Positions 41,851 through 54,000 of a stretch of DNA of 64,000 nucleotides are shown one piece after another. The notes beneath the pieces are model-generated. The model had not been told where the DNA came from. It was given only the letters and a program-made list of their open reading frames with translations, and did not search any database. The translations under genes and the position numbers were made by a program. Each line of letters opens with the position of its first letter. Position 1 is the first letter of the stretch. Source of the DNA: Hemicordylus capensis (lineage: Eukaryota; Chordata; Lepidosauria; Squamata; Cordylidae); the NCBI RefSeq assembly GCF_027244095.1, contig NC_069658.1, positions 265,926,687-265,990,686 on the forward strand. Direction: 5' to 3'.

Positions 41851-43059
41851 TTCCCTGTACACACTGCTCAACAACTATGACGGCAGAATTAAAATAATAC
41901 TAACATAAAAAAGACATAGTTCGCTTTAAAAAGGACTTTTCAGAGGTAGAGTATTAAAGGATAATTTGGAAAGCGCCTAAATATACCCATGTGAGGGCAA
42001 GCACTAAAGGATCTACACCCACAAACCAGCAGAAATAAAATTGTACGACGCACCAACAAAAATAGGCAAAGTGGCAGTCACACAAATACCATCACATACA
42101 GAAAGATTCCATACACACTCACACAGGGACAGCAGCAAACCTACAAAGAAACAGACTCATACCTACGGAACAGTTATATAAACACACCCAGATGCAGATA
42201 GCTGCAATGAGAAGCACATGCTCACCTTCACACACAGAGCTGCATGCCCAGACACAGATGCAACATATGAAAGCTGGTGGAGATCAAGGTCTATGCCAGC
42301 CTCCTTGTTCAGCTGCATTTAATCCATTCGTGCAAAACTAATTGTGCAGATACTTGCATATAGACAGTTGCGCTAGTACAGAGAATTCTACAGTGAGCCA
42401 TCTCCCCAAGATGTAAAGAAAGGTATGTGCCACTTTACACAGAGCGGTCTTCTCCCACAAAGACTGTGGATCAGCATCCTGCTCAGACGCTCATGCATTA
42501 TGCACACATGGACTCTGGCTAGGGCAAAGGTGCACGTGGAGACTGAGAGGTGCCAGGTATGATCACACAGAGACAGTTAAGCAGAATCCTGCACAGACAT
42601 AGCTGCATCTGCTCAGAGACAGCTGAACACATGTTCATACACATACAAGGACACCCTCCTCACACAGGATTAATTTATACAATTTCAGAGATACCTGTGT
42701 AGAGAGAGCTCCACACCCAAGACAAGAGAGACAATTGCACCATGCATATTCCTAGTCTTGAAACAAGTTTACTCAGATGCAAGTCCCACTACGTTCAGTA
42801 GAGCTTACTCCATGTAAGTCTGCATAAGACTGCAGCCTTAGGCAGTACAGTACAGAGAAAGACATTACCAGCCATATGGTGGTATCAAGGTAAGAGGAGT
42901 TTTTCAGAGATGATGTACAGGCATCCTGCCCCAGAGATACAACACACACACACCCCGAGTCAAGTGCAGAAAGCTACAGTATTAACTATACCAAGAGATG
43001 TTGGGGAAGTAACAGCTGCACAGAAACAATCACACAGGCAACTGAGCCAGCTCCGTGAT
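41851..43059. other. CAMK1 intron 1, unassigned
   Basis: No exon or named repeat. The stretch is unusually rich in CACA-type dinucleotides between about 42000 and 42700, with phrases such as ACACACAGAG and CACATGCTCA recurring loosely. Confidence 0.4.
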
Positions 43060-43180
43060 CCAGTGCAAGGGTTCCTAACCTTGGGTCCCCAGATGTTGTT
43101 GGACTACAATTTCCATCATCCCCACCTGATGATGGTAGGCATTGTTGTCCAGCAACATCTGGGAATGTCTAGGGACATAA
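43060..43180. mobile_element. Palindromic hAT MITE, diverged
   Basis: Arms CCCAGATGTTGTTGGACTAC and TGTTGTCCAGCAACATCTGG. The outer GTTCCTAACCTTGGG end matches the type at 31041. Ends approximate. Confidence 0.65.
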
Positions 43181-43599
43181 TCCTCGCTTTGGGTACCCAA
43201 AGTCCTGGGTTCCGTTCTCCGAGTTCACACGGCAGGAGAAAGAAAGGTTACACCATTAGGAATGTTGAGAATGGGGCCACAGATACTAGAGCACATGCTC
43301 AACCCCTGGCATCTCCAGGCCGGGTTATTCTGGTCTGAAACCCTAGAAAACCGCTGCAAGTCAGGATGGCCAAAACCGACTTAGAAGAACAATGGTCTCT
43401 GACTCATTAGACTTCTAATCATGGTAACCGAACAGCAGACAGACTGACAGGTGCAGGGACAGGTATATACGTGCGCCTGCACGTACATAGATGCAGTATC
43501 TAGGGAGAGAGAAAGGGGTAGTAACCTTACAGGCAGCATTCAGGGAGGGGCAGAGTCACACGAGTACAGGCGGCGACACAAGCTCTCTATCCAAAGACA

Positions 43600-43960
43600 C
43601 AGAACCAGGGGCACCACAGCAGCCGCCCATCCTTCCCTCTCCAATCTGTCCACGCAGCCCCAAGCTGCTCTCCTCCTCCTTACCTACATGGAAGGGCTGC
43701 AGCGGCTCTCCCCGGGTCGACTCGACTGCCTGGAGGCGGGAGACTGGCGTGGCCTCTTTGCCGCCGCCGCCCCTGCCGCGGAGCGCAGAGGCTTGAAAAA
43801 GCGTCGCTCTCTGCCCCCCGCCCGCTTCCCCACTCCCCTCCAGCCCCCCAGCGATGTCGCCAGAAGGGGGCGGGGTTGGAACCTCGAGGCAGCCAATCGG
43901 AGGCTTGAGAGGCGGGAGCTGCCTGGCGACCAAATTAAACTAAAACTAAACGAGGAGTGG
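43600..43960 (-). promoter_or_regulatory. CAMK1: CpG-rich block, probable CAMK1 promoter and first exon
   Basis: This is the only strongly GC- and CpG-rich stretch between CAMK1 coding exon 1 and TADA3, and lies upstream of CAMK1 in its transcription direction. It contains GCCAATC at about 43890 and GGGCGGGG-like Sp1 sites. The assignment rests on position and composition. Confidence 0.6.
43684..43900 (-). other. CAMK1: Candidate CAMK1 non-coding exon 1 (5' UTR)
   Basis: A strong donor (CATGTAG then GTAAGG) lies at plus 43683/43684 inside the CpG block. Joined to the acceptor at 31830 it would give a 5' UTR and an intron 1 of about 11.9 kb. The upstream end is arbitrary because no transcription start can be read from sequence. 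The exon ends with a minimal ATG-TAG start-stop. Confidence 0.45.
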
Positions 43961-44001
43961 GGAGGGGGAAGAAAGGGCAGAACTGTTTCATTCATAAATA
44001 C

Positions 44002-44029
44002 GCACACACACACACACACACACACACAA
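44002..44029 (+). repeat. (AC)n microsatellite
   Basis: A run of about 13 CA units next to the CpG block. Confidence 0.9.
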
Positions 44030-45224
44030 CGTGCTGGCTACCCTCTTCATGTGGGGCTGGGGCTGGGGAGGTTCTCACCCCCACGTTCTTGCAAGATCAT
44101 CCAGTCCCTGCTGTTCATCAATCTAGTTTCCACTCCTCGTTCCAAGTCCCTCCTCACGACCTCCTCCTTTCAGCAAAGCCTTCCCTGACTTCACCCTGGG
44201 CGGAGGAGTGGCTGGAGCTTCGGCCTGTCTCGAAACCAGACCTTCAAGACCTCAAAACCCTCCCTTCAATCCCACATAGCGCAGGGTGGTCGAAAGACAC
44301 TCTGCACCTGGTCAAATGTACTCTCGTCGGCTTTACTTCACGTTCGCAAAATCGCCTCCGTAGATCTCGCAAACAGGCTCCAGAGCTAGGGCGGGCTGAC
44401 AATCTTGCACCATCTACCCTTTCCCTCCAGCTCACAGAAGGCTACTACTGCATTTTAAATTTACAAAAGAAGAGGGCTAGTCAGGATGTGTGTATTTAGA
44501 AAGCCTGAGCAGGCATTCTTGCTTAAGAACACAGGAAGAGCCTTGCTTGGTAGATTAGACAAAGATCTACCAGTCCAACATTCGTTGCCAGAATCCTCCC
44601 AACCAGCAAGCACTAGAGGTCGTCACCACAAACCGACCAGCTGTGCATTGCTGGATGCTTATCTACTTTCTCTGACTAAGGCCCAGCTCAAATTCAGCGT
44701 TGTCACACTATAACTTACTTGTTCATGTGTCACCCGAGCACTCTCCTCAATACCATCCCATACATCAGTCACTGCTTCATGAGGTAATATCAGCCTGGCC
44801 CTAGAGCTCCACCACTATCTAGTCACTTGAGCCTAGCAAGTTGTCTACACCGATTCCACAATTTTATCTCCCATGTTGTGTGACCACATAACATACCAAG
44901 AACAGAAATCTTAGAACAACATTCTGAACAGAATGTGTCATCCAATGGGGTGTGTGTGTGTGTGTGATTGAACTTCTAGTCCTTTTGGTCTGAGGCTGAG
45001 AAATGCATAGCAGGATACAGCCAGGGGATAGTTCACATTAGACAAGTTCATTACTTCCCTGTGGTTCCAAGATCCCAGCCCCATGCCTTTCAGTTGTGTA
45101 TGACCACCCCCCACCCCTTGTCAACATTCCATTCCAAAATTGTGCAACCAGACACACCAGGTGCAAATAAAGTATATTTGTACAGATAGGCTCAATTAGC
45201 ACAACTCATTCTAGTCAGTAGAGG
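44030..45224. other. CAMK1-TADA3 intergenic sequence, no gene seen
   Basis: No conserved coding exon. A (TG)n run lies at 44949-44967. Open frames at 43451-44188 and 43957-44499 run through simple repeats and CpG sequence and are not credible genes. Confidence 0.5.
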
Positions 45225-45515
45225 ACAGTTGGTCTTGAGGTAGCAAGCATGACTTGTCCCCTTAGCTAAGCAGGATCCACCCTGGTTGCATATGAATGGG
45301 AAACTAGAAGTGTGAGCATTGTAAGATATCCCCCTCAGGGGATGGAGGCGCTCTGGGAAGAGCAGAAGGTTTCAAGTGCCCTCCCAGGCTTCTCCAAGAT
45401 AGGGCTGAGAGAGATTCCTGCCTGCAACCTTGGAGAAGCCATTGTCTGTGTCGACAATACTGAGCTAGATAGACCAATTTCTGACTCAGTATATGGCAGC
45501 TTCCTATGTTCCAGT
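45225..45515 (+). mobile_element. 5S-tRNA chimeric SINE
   Basis: The 5S-like head is clear: TTAGCTAAGCAGGATCCACC, CTGGTTGCATATGAATGGGA. Then GGTTTCAAGTGCCCTCCC, the shared body, and CAGTATATGGCAGCTTCCTA at the 3' end. Confidence 0.8.
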
Positions 45516-46079
45516 CTCCTGACTACAGAATTTTGTAATGGAACACATCCCTCTCATATAGGTAGGGACTGTTAGTGTCATGATCCAGGGCAATCTGTTT
45601 CCATCCTTGTATCGCCCCTTGGCTAGGAACACCCATTCTGCACTCTTTTTCCTTTATAGAGAAAAACAGAAAAGCATGACATTTTTGTGCATGAGATCAG
45701 TTCTTCAGATTGGTTTCCCTGGAAGCCACAAACGATATCCTAGAAACTTTCTCAGCCCCTAATCTTCAATCAGCAGAGAAAGGCTGGGGCTTACATGGTC
45801 ATGAGGGAAATGCAATCTGTAGATATTCAGAAACTAAGCCCACAGTGCAACCCACCAACCGCACTGTCTGAATGCAGATACAGCCCTCTGTTCTTGGTAA
45901 GATCCTTGTGCTTAGCAATTAACCCACCCCTCAGCATAAGAAAGGGACACATAAGCCCACCTCTTCACTCCCTCTTGCAGTCAAGACCCAATCAACAGCA
46001 GATTCTTTCACTCACTTGTAAATATCCTCTTGGGTTCTTCTCACTTAAAAAAACCAATCCAAACACACCATCAGCTGCT
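45516..46079. other. Sequence downstream of TADA3, unassigned
   Basis: No gene or named repeat is seen. Confidence 0.4.
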
Positions 46080-48186
46080 CCTGTAGTCACGGGTTTATTG
46101 ACATACTGGGAGAATTCTTATGAGGCACGATGTTGACACAAACTACAACAGACTACAGCATGAAGAATTAATGTGATCCCTCCCCAAATCCCAACTCTGC
46201 TTCCTAGTCCCCACACTTCCAGTTTTTGGCAGTTCCCAAAGCCATCTCATATTTTAGAACTTTGAAATACCCCCCGCCCCAAGACATTCTTGAAACCCGC
46301 GGGTATCTGGGGTGGGTGAAAAGCAAGTCCAATGTTATGTTTAACAATAAACACTGTATAGTATGGAAGACAAGCAGCAGTTACCAGTCAAACCTTCAGA
46401 AGTAGGTGACGGTGGTGGAAGTCGTCACTGGAAACAACAGCCAGAGTTTGTCCAGGAGAAAACTAACAACCTGCCCCAGTCTCTCCTACAGACTGTGCTA
46501 CAATAACCAATGAGGATAGGGGACAGGTGCACCCTTGTGCACAGCTTCATGTTATGGGTGACCACAGTACGGATGAATGGAGTCCTTCTAATGGCACATA
46601 TAATGGCACAAGGGGAATGAGGCGAGACGGGGCAAAGGCCAGCAGAGCAGGAGAAGACAGGACTACAGCTCAATCCCCTCCGCCGCCCAAACACACACCC
46701 TTTAATCAAGGAAAGTGGCAAGCTCTGGAGCAGCCCCCGCACCGGCGCAACCTTTGTTTTATAGCTTGGCCAGATATGTAGCTACCAGGATTGAGAGTTC
46801 TCTGCATGGGTTCAGCCCCCGCACAGCTCGCAGGAAGCATCCTCAGCTACTCAGCTGACCCCAGTTCTGCTGCTTCTCTTCCCCTTCCCTGCAGAGCTGA
46901 GAGGATGCCCCTGTAGGGAAGCTGGCGTTTCACTTCTTCCCAGCTCAACTCTCTCAGATCTAGGGAGCTTTTTCAGAACAACTCCAGAAGCAAGACAGAT
47001 TCTGGGAGAACTGAGGGTGCCTCTCTCCCTCCAGTCACAGCAATTTTCCTCCTAATGGGTGCTTGCCTTTTGCAATCCATCACTGGCCAGTGTGTAGCTG
47101 GAATGGACACAGGCTGAGTCAGGCCAGTCAATCCATCCCACCAATACAACCAAGCCCTGCCTTCTCTGCTCTCCCATACCTGTGCTGCTGTAGGTTCTCC
47201 TCAGCTTGGTTTCTTGCATCAAGCACCCGATGGCACCCTCATGCTCAGTTCTGCAGAGACCAACACTTTCTGGTGTATTTCAGAAAAGCAGGGGAAAGGA
47301 GGAGTGTGTGACCAACCACCACTACAGGAAGAGGCTTAGCAGAACAGGAAACTTTAAAGCCATCACGGCGCCTCGCAGGCTCAGCAACACCCCCGCCCAC
47401 AATGCAGCAGTCCACAGCAGCGCTTGGACCAACACTGTTTTTACACACAGTGAAAAGTGTAACTGACACCCAGCAGGGAACACACATTTCCCTCTACTGT
47501 TCAAAACTGGTTACTGCAGGCATCTTCTTGCACTATCCAGGGACAGGGCAGATACCCATGTTTCTGAACTCTTCTGGCATTTTAACTTGGGACAATCCCC
47601 TGAAGTTGGCAGGTGAGGGTGTTCACCTGCTACGGTGAGGGGATGGTGGTTGGTCAACAAACTGCTTGACCATCCAGGTGCTTGGCCATTTTGTTCCCCA
47701 ATACAAAATCCACAGTGCCTGTAGCCTCCAATGATGCAGGGCAAGGGAACAACAGTTATGGGGTAAAGAAAGGAAAAAAAGCAAGTCAGTCCTCAAGGGC
47801 AACCCCTAGTTGCTGCTGAAGGCTGGCCCTGAAAGCGGGTGTGATGCAAAAGCCAATGCCGGGCTTTGGCCTGTCCCAGCTCCATGCTGTAGCAAACTGG
47901 TCCTACAGGCATCAAGGAAGGAGATTGCCACCTTTGGCAAAAGAGGCCCCCATTTCACAGTGCCAGTGCTCACAGTCGTACAAGGTGCGCTGCCAGAACC
48001 CAGCTTCTCCAGATCCTTGGCTACGACATGACCAAACGGGGCAAAACTGCACACTGCGCAGCCAATGGAGGGAGCTGCTGCTGTTGCAGTCTCTCTGGCA
48101 ACAGGCACCTCCGGCAGGCCTTGAGCCCCTGTGGTAGTTCAAAGTGGAGGAGCCTGGCTGACCAGGCATGTGTTCAGATCCCAGTA
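46080..48186 (-). other. TADA3: Probable TADA3 3' untranslated region
   Basis: This repeat-poor stretch follows the TADA3 stop codon at 48187-48189 and reaches the first good poly(A) signal on the minus strand. The UTR end is inferred from that signal; a shorter form using an ATTAAA near 46701 is possible. Confidence 0.5.
46094..46099 (-). terminator. TADA3: Poly(A) signal AATAAA, likely TADA3
   Basis: TTTATT on the plus strand is AATAAA for TADA3. About 25-45 nt beyond it the minus strand reads GATGGTGTGTTTGGATTGG then a T-run, a typical GU/U-rich downstream element. Confidence 0.55.
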
Positions 48187-48379
48187 TTAGCCATCTAGCA
48201 GCTTAAGGATGCTTTCGCGCTCCTTGAGGCTCTTCCAGGCCTGGTCTTTCTCCTTCTTTGTCGGGGTGCGCTTCTTCTGGCGCGCTGCCATGATCTTGCG
48301 GAAGGCATCCATGACTTCGTTGTCTGCCATGCGCACCCGCTGCCGCAGCTCCTGCCGGTGCAACTCCTCCTTGGCCAGC
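48187..48379 (-). CDS. TADA3: TADA3 last coding exon
   Basis: 193 bp: end of a split Arg codon, then [63 protein letters not shown] and TAA. This is the most conserved part of ADA3, about three differences from the human sequence as I recall it. Confidence 0.98.
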
Positions 48380-51039
48380 CTGCAACGGTAACCGGACACG
48401 CTGTGGCTTCACTCATGCTGTGGGAAATGGCAATATCTCCAAGCAGGGCTGGAGAGCTGCTGCTAGTCAGGATGACCATATTTTGCTAAACAGACCCATA
48501 ATCAGATTCAGTATAAGGCAGCTTTGCACGAGTGTGGTATCCTAGCCTTCTTCCAGACCTATGTGGTTCTCATGCAGAGCTCCACTAGCCAGAGAGAGGA
48601 AGGCAGTAAAACCAGTGCCTCCAAGGCTAAGGCAACAAAGGAAGGGGGTTATTAGCTACGCCTCCCCACCTCATCTCACCTGAGCAGCTCGACTTTCTTG
48701 GCTTTGTTGTGTGCACTCAGGGCCTTGAGTTCAGCCTGTCGCTTTCGCAGCTCAGCCAATACTTCGTCCTCCGAGTCTTCAGCAGGCCGGTCCTCTGACT
48801 CTAGCAGACCTTGAGCAATCAGTTCTTCTTTGATGCGGCCTTCCAAAGACTTGGTGTGGGGTACACTACAAAAGAAGCAGCAGCACCATCAAAACTGGGC
48901 ATCAGGAATGCTAAGTTACAGCAGGGAGATTGTTCATCATGACCACCAGTGTTATTTGATGGAGAGAGCACTTGCCTGGGGGCTTAGGAGAGCAGCACTC
49001 AAATCCCCAAACAACTGTACATTCATCTGGTAAGTTTTGGACAAATCATTAGTTCTCGGCATCAGCTCCCCAAGTATTGTGTGTTCTGTGCCTCAAAAAA
49101 AAGTTGGGGGTGTGACAATTCTGGGCTAAAGTAAGCACAACTCTGCCATTTTCAGATTTCTGGCACAATTTGTATAAATTATGCAAACCAATCAGAGTTT
49201 CAAATATCTATTTGCAAATATCTACTTGTGTGCGTGCACACACGTGTGTCTAATGATAGTAGAGACCCACAAGCTTTGTTATTAATAAAAAACAATAGTA
49301 GGGGATCACGAGCAGCTTTCTTCTTTGCCACCCTTTGCCATGGGTGGAGGAGGTTGGTCTGGCATGGTGGCCTCATGCCAGCAGTAAACATCCCTGAAAG
49401 CAAAGGATCACATGCAGGCATTTGCCTTGAACCTGGAGGGAGCAGAGGAGATGAGTTTGCTTTCTATCAGCAAATGCAAGGAGCCACAAGGCAGGATGAG
49501 TGGAAGGGTCATTGACTCATCATCATCATCTGAAGAGGAGGGTAAGGTTTGGGAAGTGGCACTAACCTTCCCAGAGTTGTCCTGCTAGATGGCTCCTTAT
49601 ATTCCTGTCCTTCCACAGAAACATTCCCCCAGCACAGACGCTGCTATCCATTAGCTGCCAGGTTAAATCAATCCTAACTTTCCCAGGCTTTTGACAGTAA
49701 TTCAGTATTAACAACTCCATTTAAAAAGCAATATGAAATGCTATACCAGACAGATTAAAAAAACCTGAGCACATAAAATAGCAGCGATAAGCAGCCATTA
49801 AGATTAATAATACTGACCTTCTTATTAATCTTAACTACTTATCTCCGCTGTTTTGTGTGCTCAGGCTTTTAGGCAGTTTAAAAAAAAATTGTAGGGTAGC
49901 ATTTCATACTGCTTTTTAAATAGTGTTGTTGGTCACTTCAAAGACCCAATGTGGGTACAGGCAGGACAGAATTAAACTAAATTCTCCTGCGGAAACAAAA
50001 CCATTAATAATGCCCACCTGAAGGGTTTGTTTTGGCTGCGGGGGGAGGTGCTGGCACCATCTGCTGCAGAATCCTTGCCTGCTATCTCTGGGATCGGTGA
50101 ATCTTCAATGGGAGAAATGATGTTCTCCTACAGACAGAAGATGAAGAGAAGAGGCTTGCATCACAATCCTGTGCATGTTTACTCATAAGTAAGTCCCACT
50201 GTGCTCAATGGCGCTTACTCCCAAGCAAGCATGTATAGGAATGCAGGCTTAGCACTGACCTTTGCTTCCCACCACCCCAGAGATCAAGGCCTGTTGAAGC
50301 CATGGAAAGCCAGGTCAGGATCTTTCCTCCATACCTCTACAAGTGCCTGCAGGAGGCGCTGGGTCAGAGGTCCAAATGGGCAGCCATCCTCAGGCTGTTC
50401 ATGTTGGGACTCCGACTTCTTCAGCAAAGCATCCACATCTGGAGAGAAGGGGATAAAGCCAAAATGAGCGGGACCAACCAGATGTGTCTAGTGCCATCTA
50501 CAAAAGTGGCAGCTGTTGGTAACACCATGCAGCAGCCCATGATAGTCTGTAACGGGAGAGTCTGGCCTTTTCTGTGGCTGCCCCAGAACTCTGGAATATG
50601 CGCCCTGTCAGTATAAGAGCTTCTCCATTTCTGGCTGCCTTAAAAAAATATCACTCCAAACACACTTGTTTTCTCAGACCTTTTGCTAAAACAATTCTTA
50701 AAATTTTATGCATTTAAACATTGTTTTTATTGAGTTTTATTTTGTTGTTTTGTATATACCACCTTGAGATCTAGGTGTTAGGAGGCTTATAAATGTAATA
50801 AATAAATTAAATTAAATGCTACACCAAAGCAAAGGAAACCAAATTTTGGGTGCCTCCTAAGTCCCACAAAAGCAGAGAGAAGAACATAAAGCAGTGGCCC
50901 ATCCACTCAGGATTATCACATTTGGCTGGCAGTGCCTTAAATTCAGCTCTCAGGCACTAAACCCTACAACCTAAGAATCCTTAATTGAGGATTAAACCCA
51001 TGGCCTTCATTCATTCATTCTCTCTCTCTCTCTCTCTCA

Positions 51040-51077
<38 letters not shown>

Positions 51078-54000
51078 TAATGGACACCAGATTTCTCTAC
51101 ATCAGATGGTAGGCTTCTTTAGCCTTGTGATTTTGCATAAAATTCTACAGAGAAGTTCAAGATACCTTTCGTGTCCAATTCTGTCAGTGGCCCCAAGATG
51201 CCTTTCTTCTTATCAGCAGCAGCTGCAGCCCGAGCCCCATCTTTCTGCTCCTCTAGCATATCTTCCTGGGCCCAGCGTTGCGAGTAATGCTTCCCCAGGG
51301 GTGGAATCTAAAAGGGCAGAATGGATTAATAGCTTTAATGTTGGGGATTAGCAATGTGAGGGTAGAAAGGCTAGCTCCAAGCGTCCCGAAAGAGCTCACA
51401 TCTAATTGACCCTCTCCCCCACATCTCATATTTTTGTCTCCATTTAAACCACTTATACTTTTGGGTACAGCACCCTGGGAACCTCAGCTTTCATTAAAAC
51501 CACCACCACACTTCTAGGTCTCAAGGCTGTTAGGAGAGACTTGGAAGTGTGCTGAAATCTTAAGAGGCCAAACTGGGGTCCGGGCCAGATTATCAGTGTT
51601 CAGAGTAGAGCTTCCATACTGTGCATAGTTCTTTGTCCCTCGTTTAGATTATCTTCATTATTAATACAACAAACAGAAGTCATATTTTCTTGGATTACCA
51701 CAGGAAAGGTGTTTCATATGTTCTATCTGTCTCTGTTAAATATAGGTACCTCCACAGAGGTTGGGGGCTACATGCACTGGATACAAGGTTTTCTCAGGTC
51801 CTGAACACTCTCTCCAGAAAGATTTGTGTGACACCCCATCTATTAAACTTTCCAATACCAAGTCAAGGAAAGAGAGCTGGTCTTGTGGTAGCAAGCATGA
51901 CTTGTCCCCTTAAGCTAAGCAGGGCCTGCCCTGGTTGCATATGAAAGGGAGACTAGAAGTGTGAGCACTGTAAGAGATTCCCCTCAGGGAATGGAGCCAC
52001 TCTGGGAAGAGTAGGTGGTTTCAAGTTCCCTCCCTGGCATCTCCAAGACAGGGCTGAGAGAGATTCCTGCCTGCAACCTTGGAGAAGCCACTGCCAGTCT
52101 GTGAAGACAATACTGAGCTAGATAGACCAATGGTCTGACTCAGTATATGGCACCTTCCTATATTCCTAATGGTCCAGTTCAGATTATCATCTAAGAATTG
52201 GTATTTGACAAGAACTGATAATCAACTAGAATTGTAGACGTGGCCTGAAAGCCAATGAGCCTGCAGGCACCCTTGTCCCCTTATCTCCTCTGCTTGCGCA
52301 GCCAGGAATTCTGGCTTGTTCAAGCCAAGGCTCTGCAGCTTGTGCAAAACAGAGCTGTGATTTCATTCTGAGTCACCTATTGGTAAGTCTCTGCATCTCC
52401 AAAATCTCCAGGTAGTTTCAAAGCTACAGTTTCTCCCACCTCTTTTGTTGCAATTCGTGATTGTTGAGCAAAGCACCAAGAGGAAGCTGCCTACTCCAGT
52501 TATGAAGTAGTGCCGAGCCTTATTGTTGCAGTTCGTCAAGAACAAGCACGGCGATTGTAGTGCAGTATAAAGTAAATAATTTTATTAGGTTAAGAACATT
52601 TGAGATAGGAAAGACCTATCCTAACTGTGAGCTACAAAGTGAATAGGAAGGGTGAAAGAGAGATGCTCCCAGTTGCTCTCCAAAGAGAAAGGAGGTAGAA
52701 CTGACTCACTACAGGAAATACCTGAGGAGTCAAAGCAGGTGTCACAGAGTAGAGGCAAAGCAGGGACAGGCAAGGGGACCCTCACTAACTACCTCTACTC
52801 CCAATGCTCCTAGTGGTCATTAGGATAGTTGGTGTGAAAGGTCAATGCACTGGAACTCCTTCTCCACCATCTTTCGCAACAGAGGGACTGTTAAGGAAAC
52901 AAAATTGTTCTCCAGGTTGCAGCCTGGCAACATGACTGCCAACACATTAAAGTCTTCCAACAACGGAGAACACGGCCACTCCTCCCCTGCCATGTGCCAA
53001 GGGAATAGCCACCATGTACTGAGCTTTGGTGAAACTGAAGGATAGCCAGCTAGAGCAGCATTCTTCATTGTGAGGGAGGCAGTGGCAGTTCTCACTGGCC
53101 CCAAGTGTATTTCCCTGTTCGTTTATTAGGCCTGTACAGAGCTTCAGTATTCGGTTTCAGCTGAAACCAAATACTCTGCATAGGCCCCCTGGCACCACAG
53201 AGAGATGGCCATTCCCTCTGAGCAGTGCTGCGCTTTGCCCAGCACTGGTAGGGCTCTTTTAAGGGAAACAGAGCCCATAGGAGCCCCAGCACAAGTATGC
53301 ACAAAGCACTAGGAAATGAAGTCCTTCCCACTGCTTTCCCCATAATGCTCTATCAGGAAAGTCAGTTTGCCCTGCTAACTTGGCAAAGAGGCACCTTTTT
53401 AATGTGGGGAGATATATATCTTAAACGTACCATTTGCTAATCCCATGTGTGGCAGCTCATGCGGGAATTCGCAAGCAGCTGCCGGATAGCAGCGGAGACA
53501 GGTGGAAGGGAGCCCAGCCAGCCAGCAAGTGGGGAGAGAAAGAGGCGGCCAGGCAGGCTGGCTAGCAGTGAGAGAAAGCGGGCCGGGGCTGCAGGGATGG
53601 GGGGGAAGGAGGGGCGGGCGGCGGCTGCAGGGATGGGGGGGAAGGAGGGGCGGGCGGGGGCTGCAGGGATGGGGGGGGAGGAGGGGCGGGCCGGGGCTGC
53701 AGGGATGGGGGGGGAGGAGGGGCGGGCCGGGGCTGCAGGGATGGGGGGGGGGAGGAGGGGCGGGCCGGGGCTGCAGGGATGGGGGGGGGAGGAGGGGCGG
53801 GCCGGGGCTGCAGGGATGGGGGGGGGAGGAGGGGCGGGCCGGGGCTGCAGGGATGGGGGGGGGAGGAGGGGCGGGCCGGGGCTGCAGGGATGGGGGGGGG
53901 AGGAGGGGCGGGCCGGGGCTGCAGGGATGGGGGGGGGAGGAGGGGCGGGCCGGGGCTGCAGGGATGGGGGGGGAGGAGGGGCGGGCCGGGGCTGCAGGGA

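Noticed and set aside
43451-44499. Open frames of 245 and 180 codons near the CAMK1 promoter
   Set aside because: They run through CpG-island sequence and a (CA)n tract, with no conserved motif and no splice pattern.
51872-52175. 5S rRNA gene
   Set aside because: Only the internal promoter part is 5S-like, the ends are missing and the same fusion recurs at five loci, so it is a SINE.
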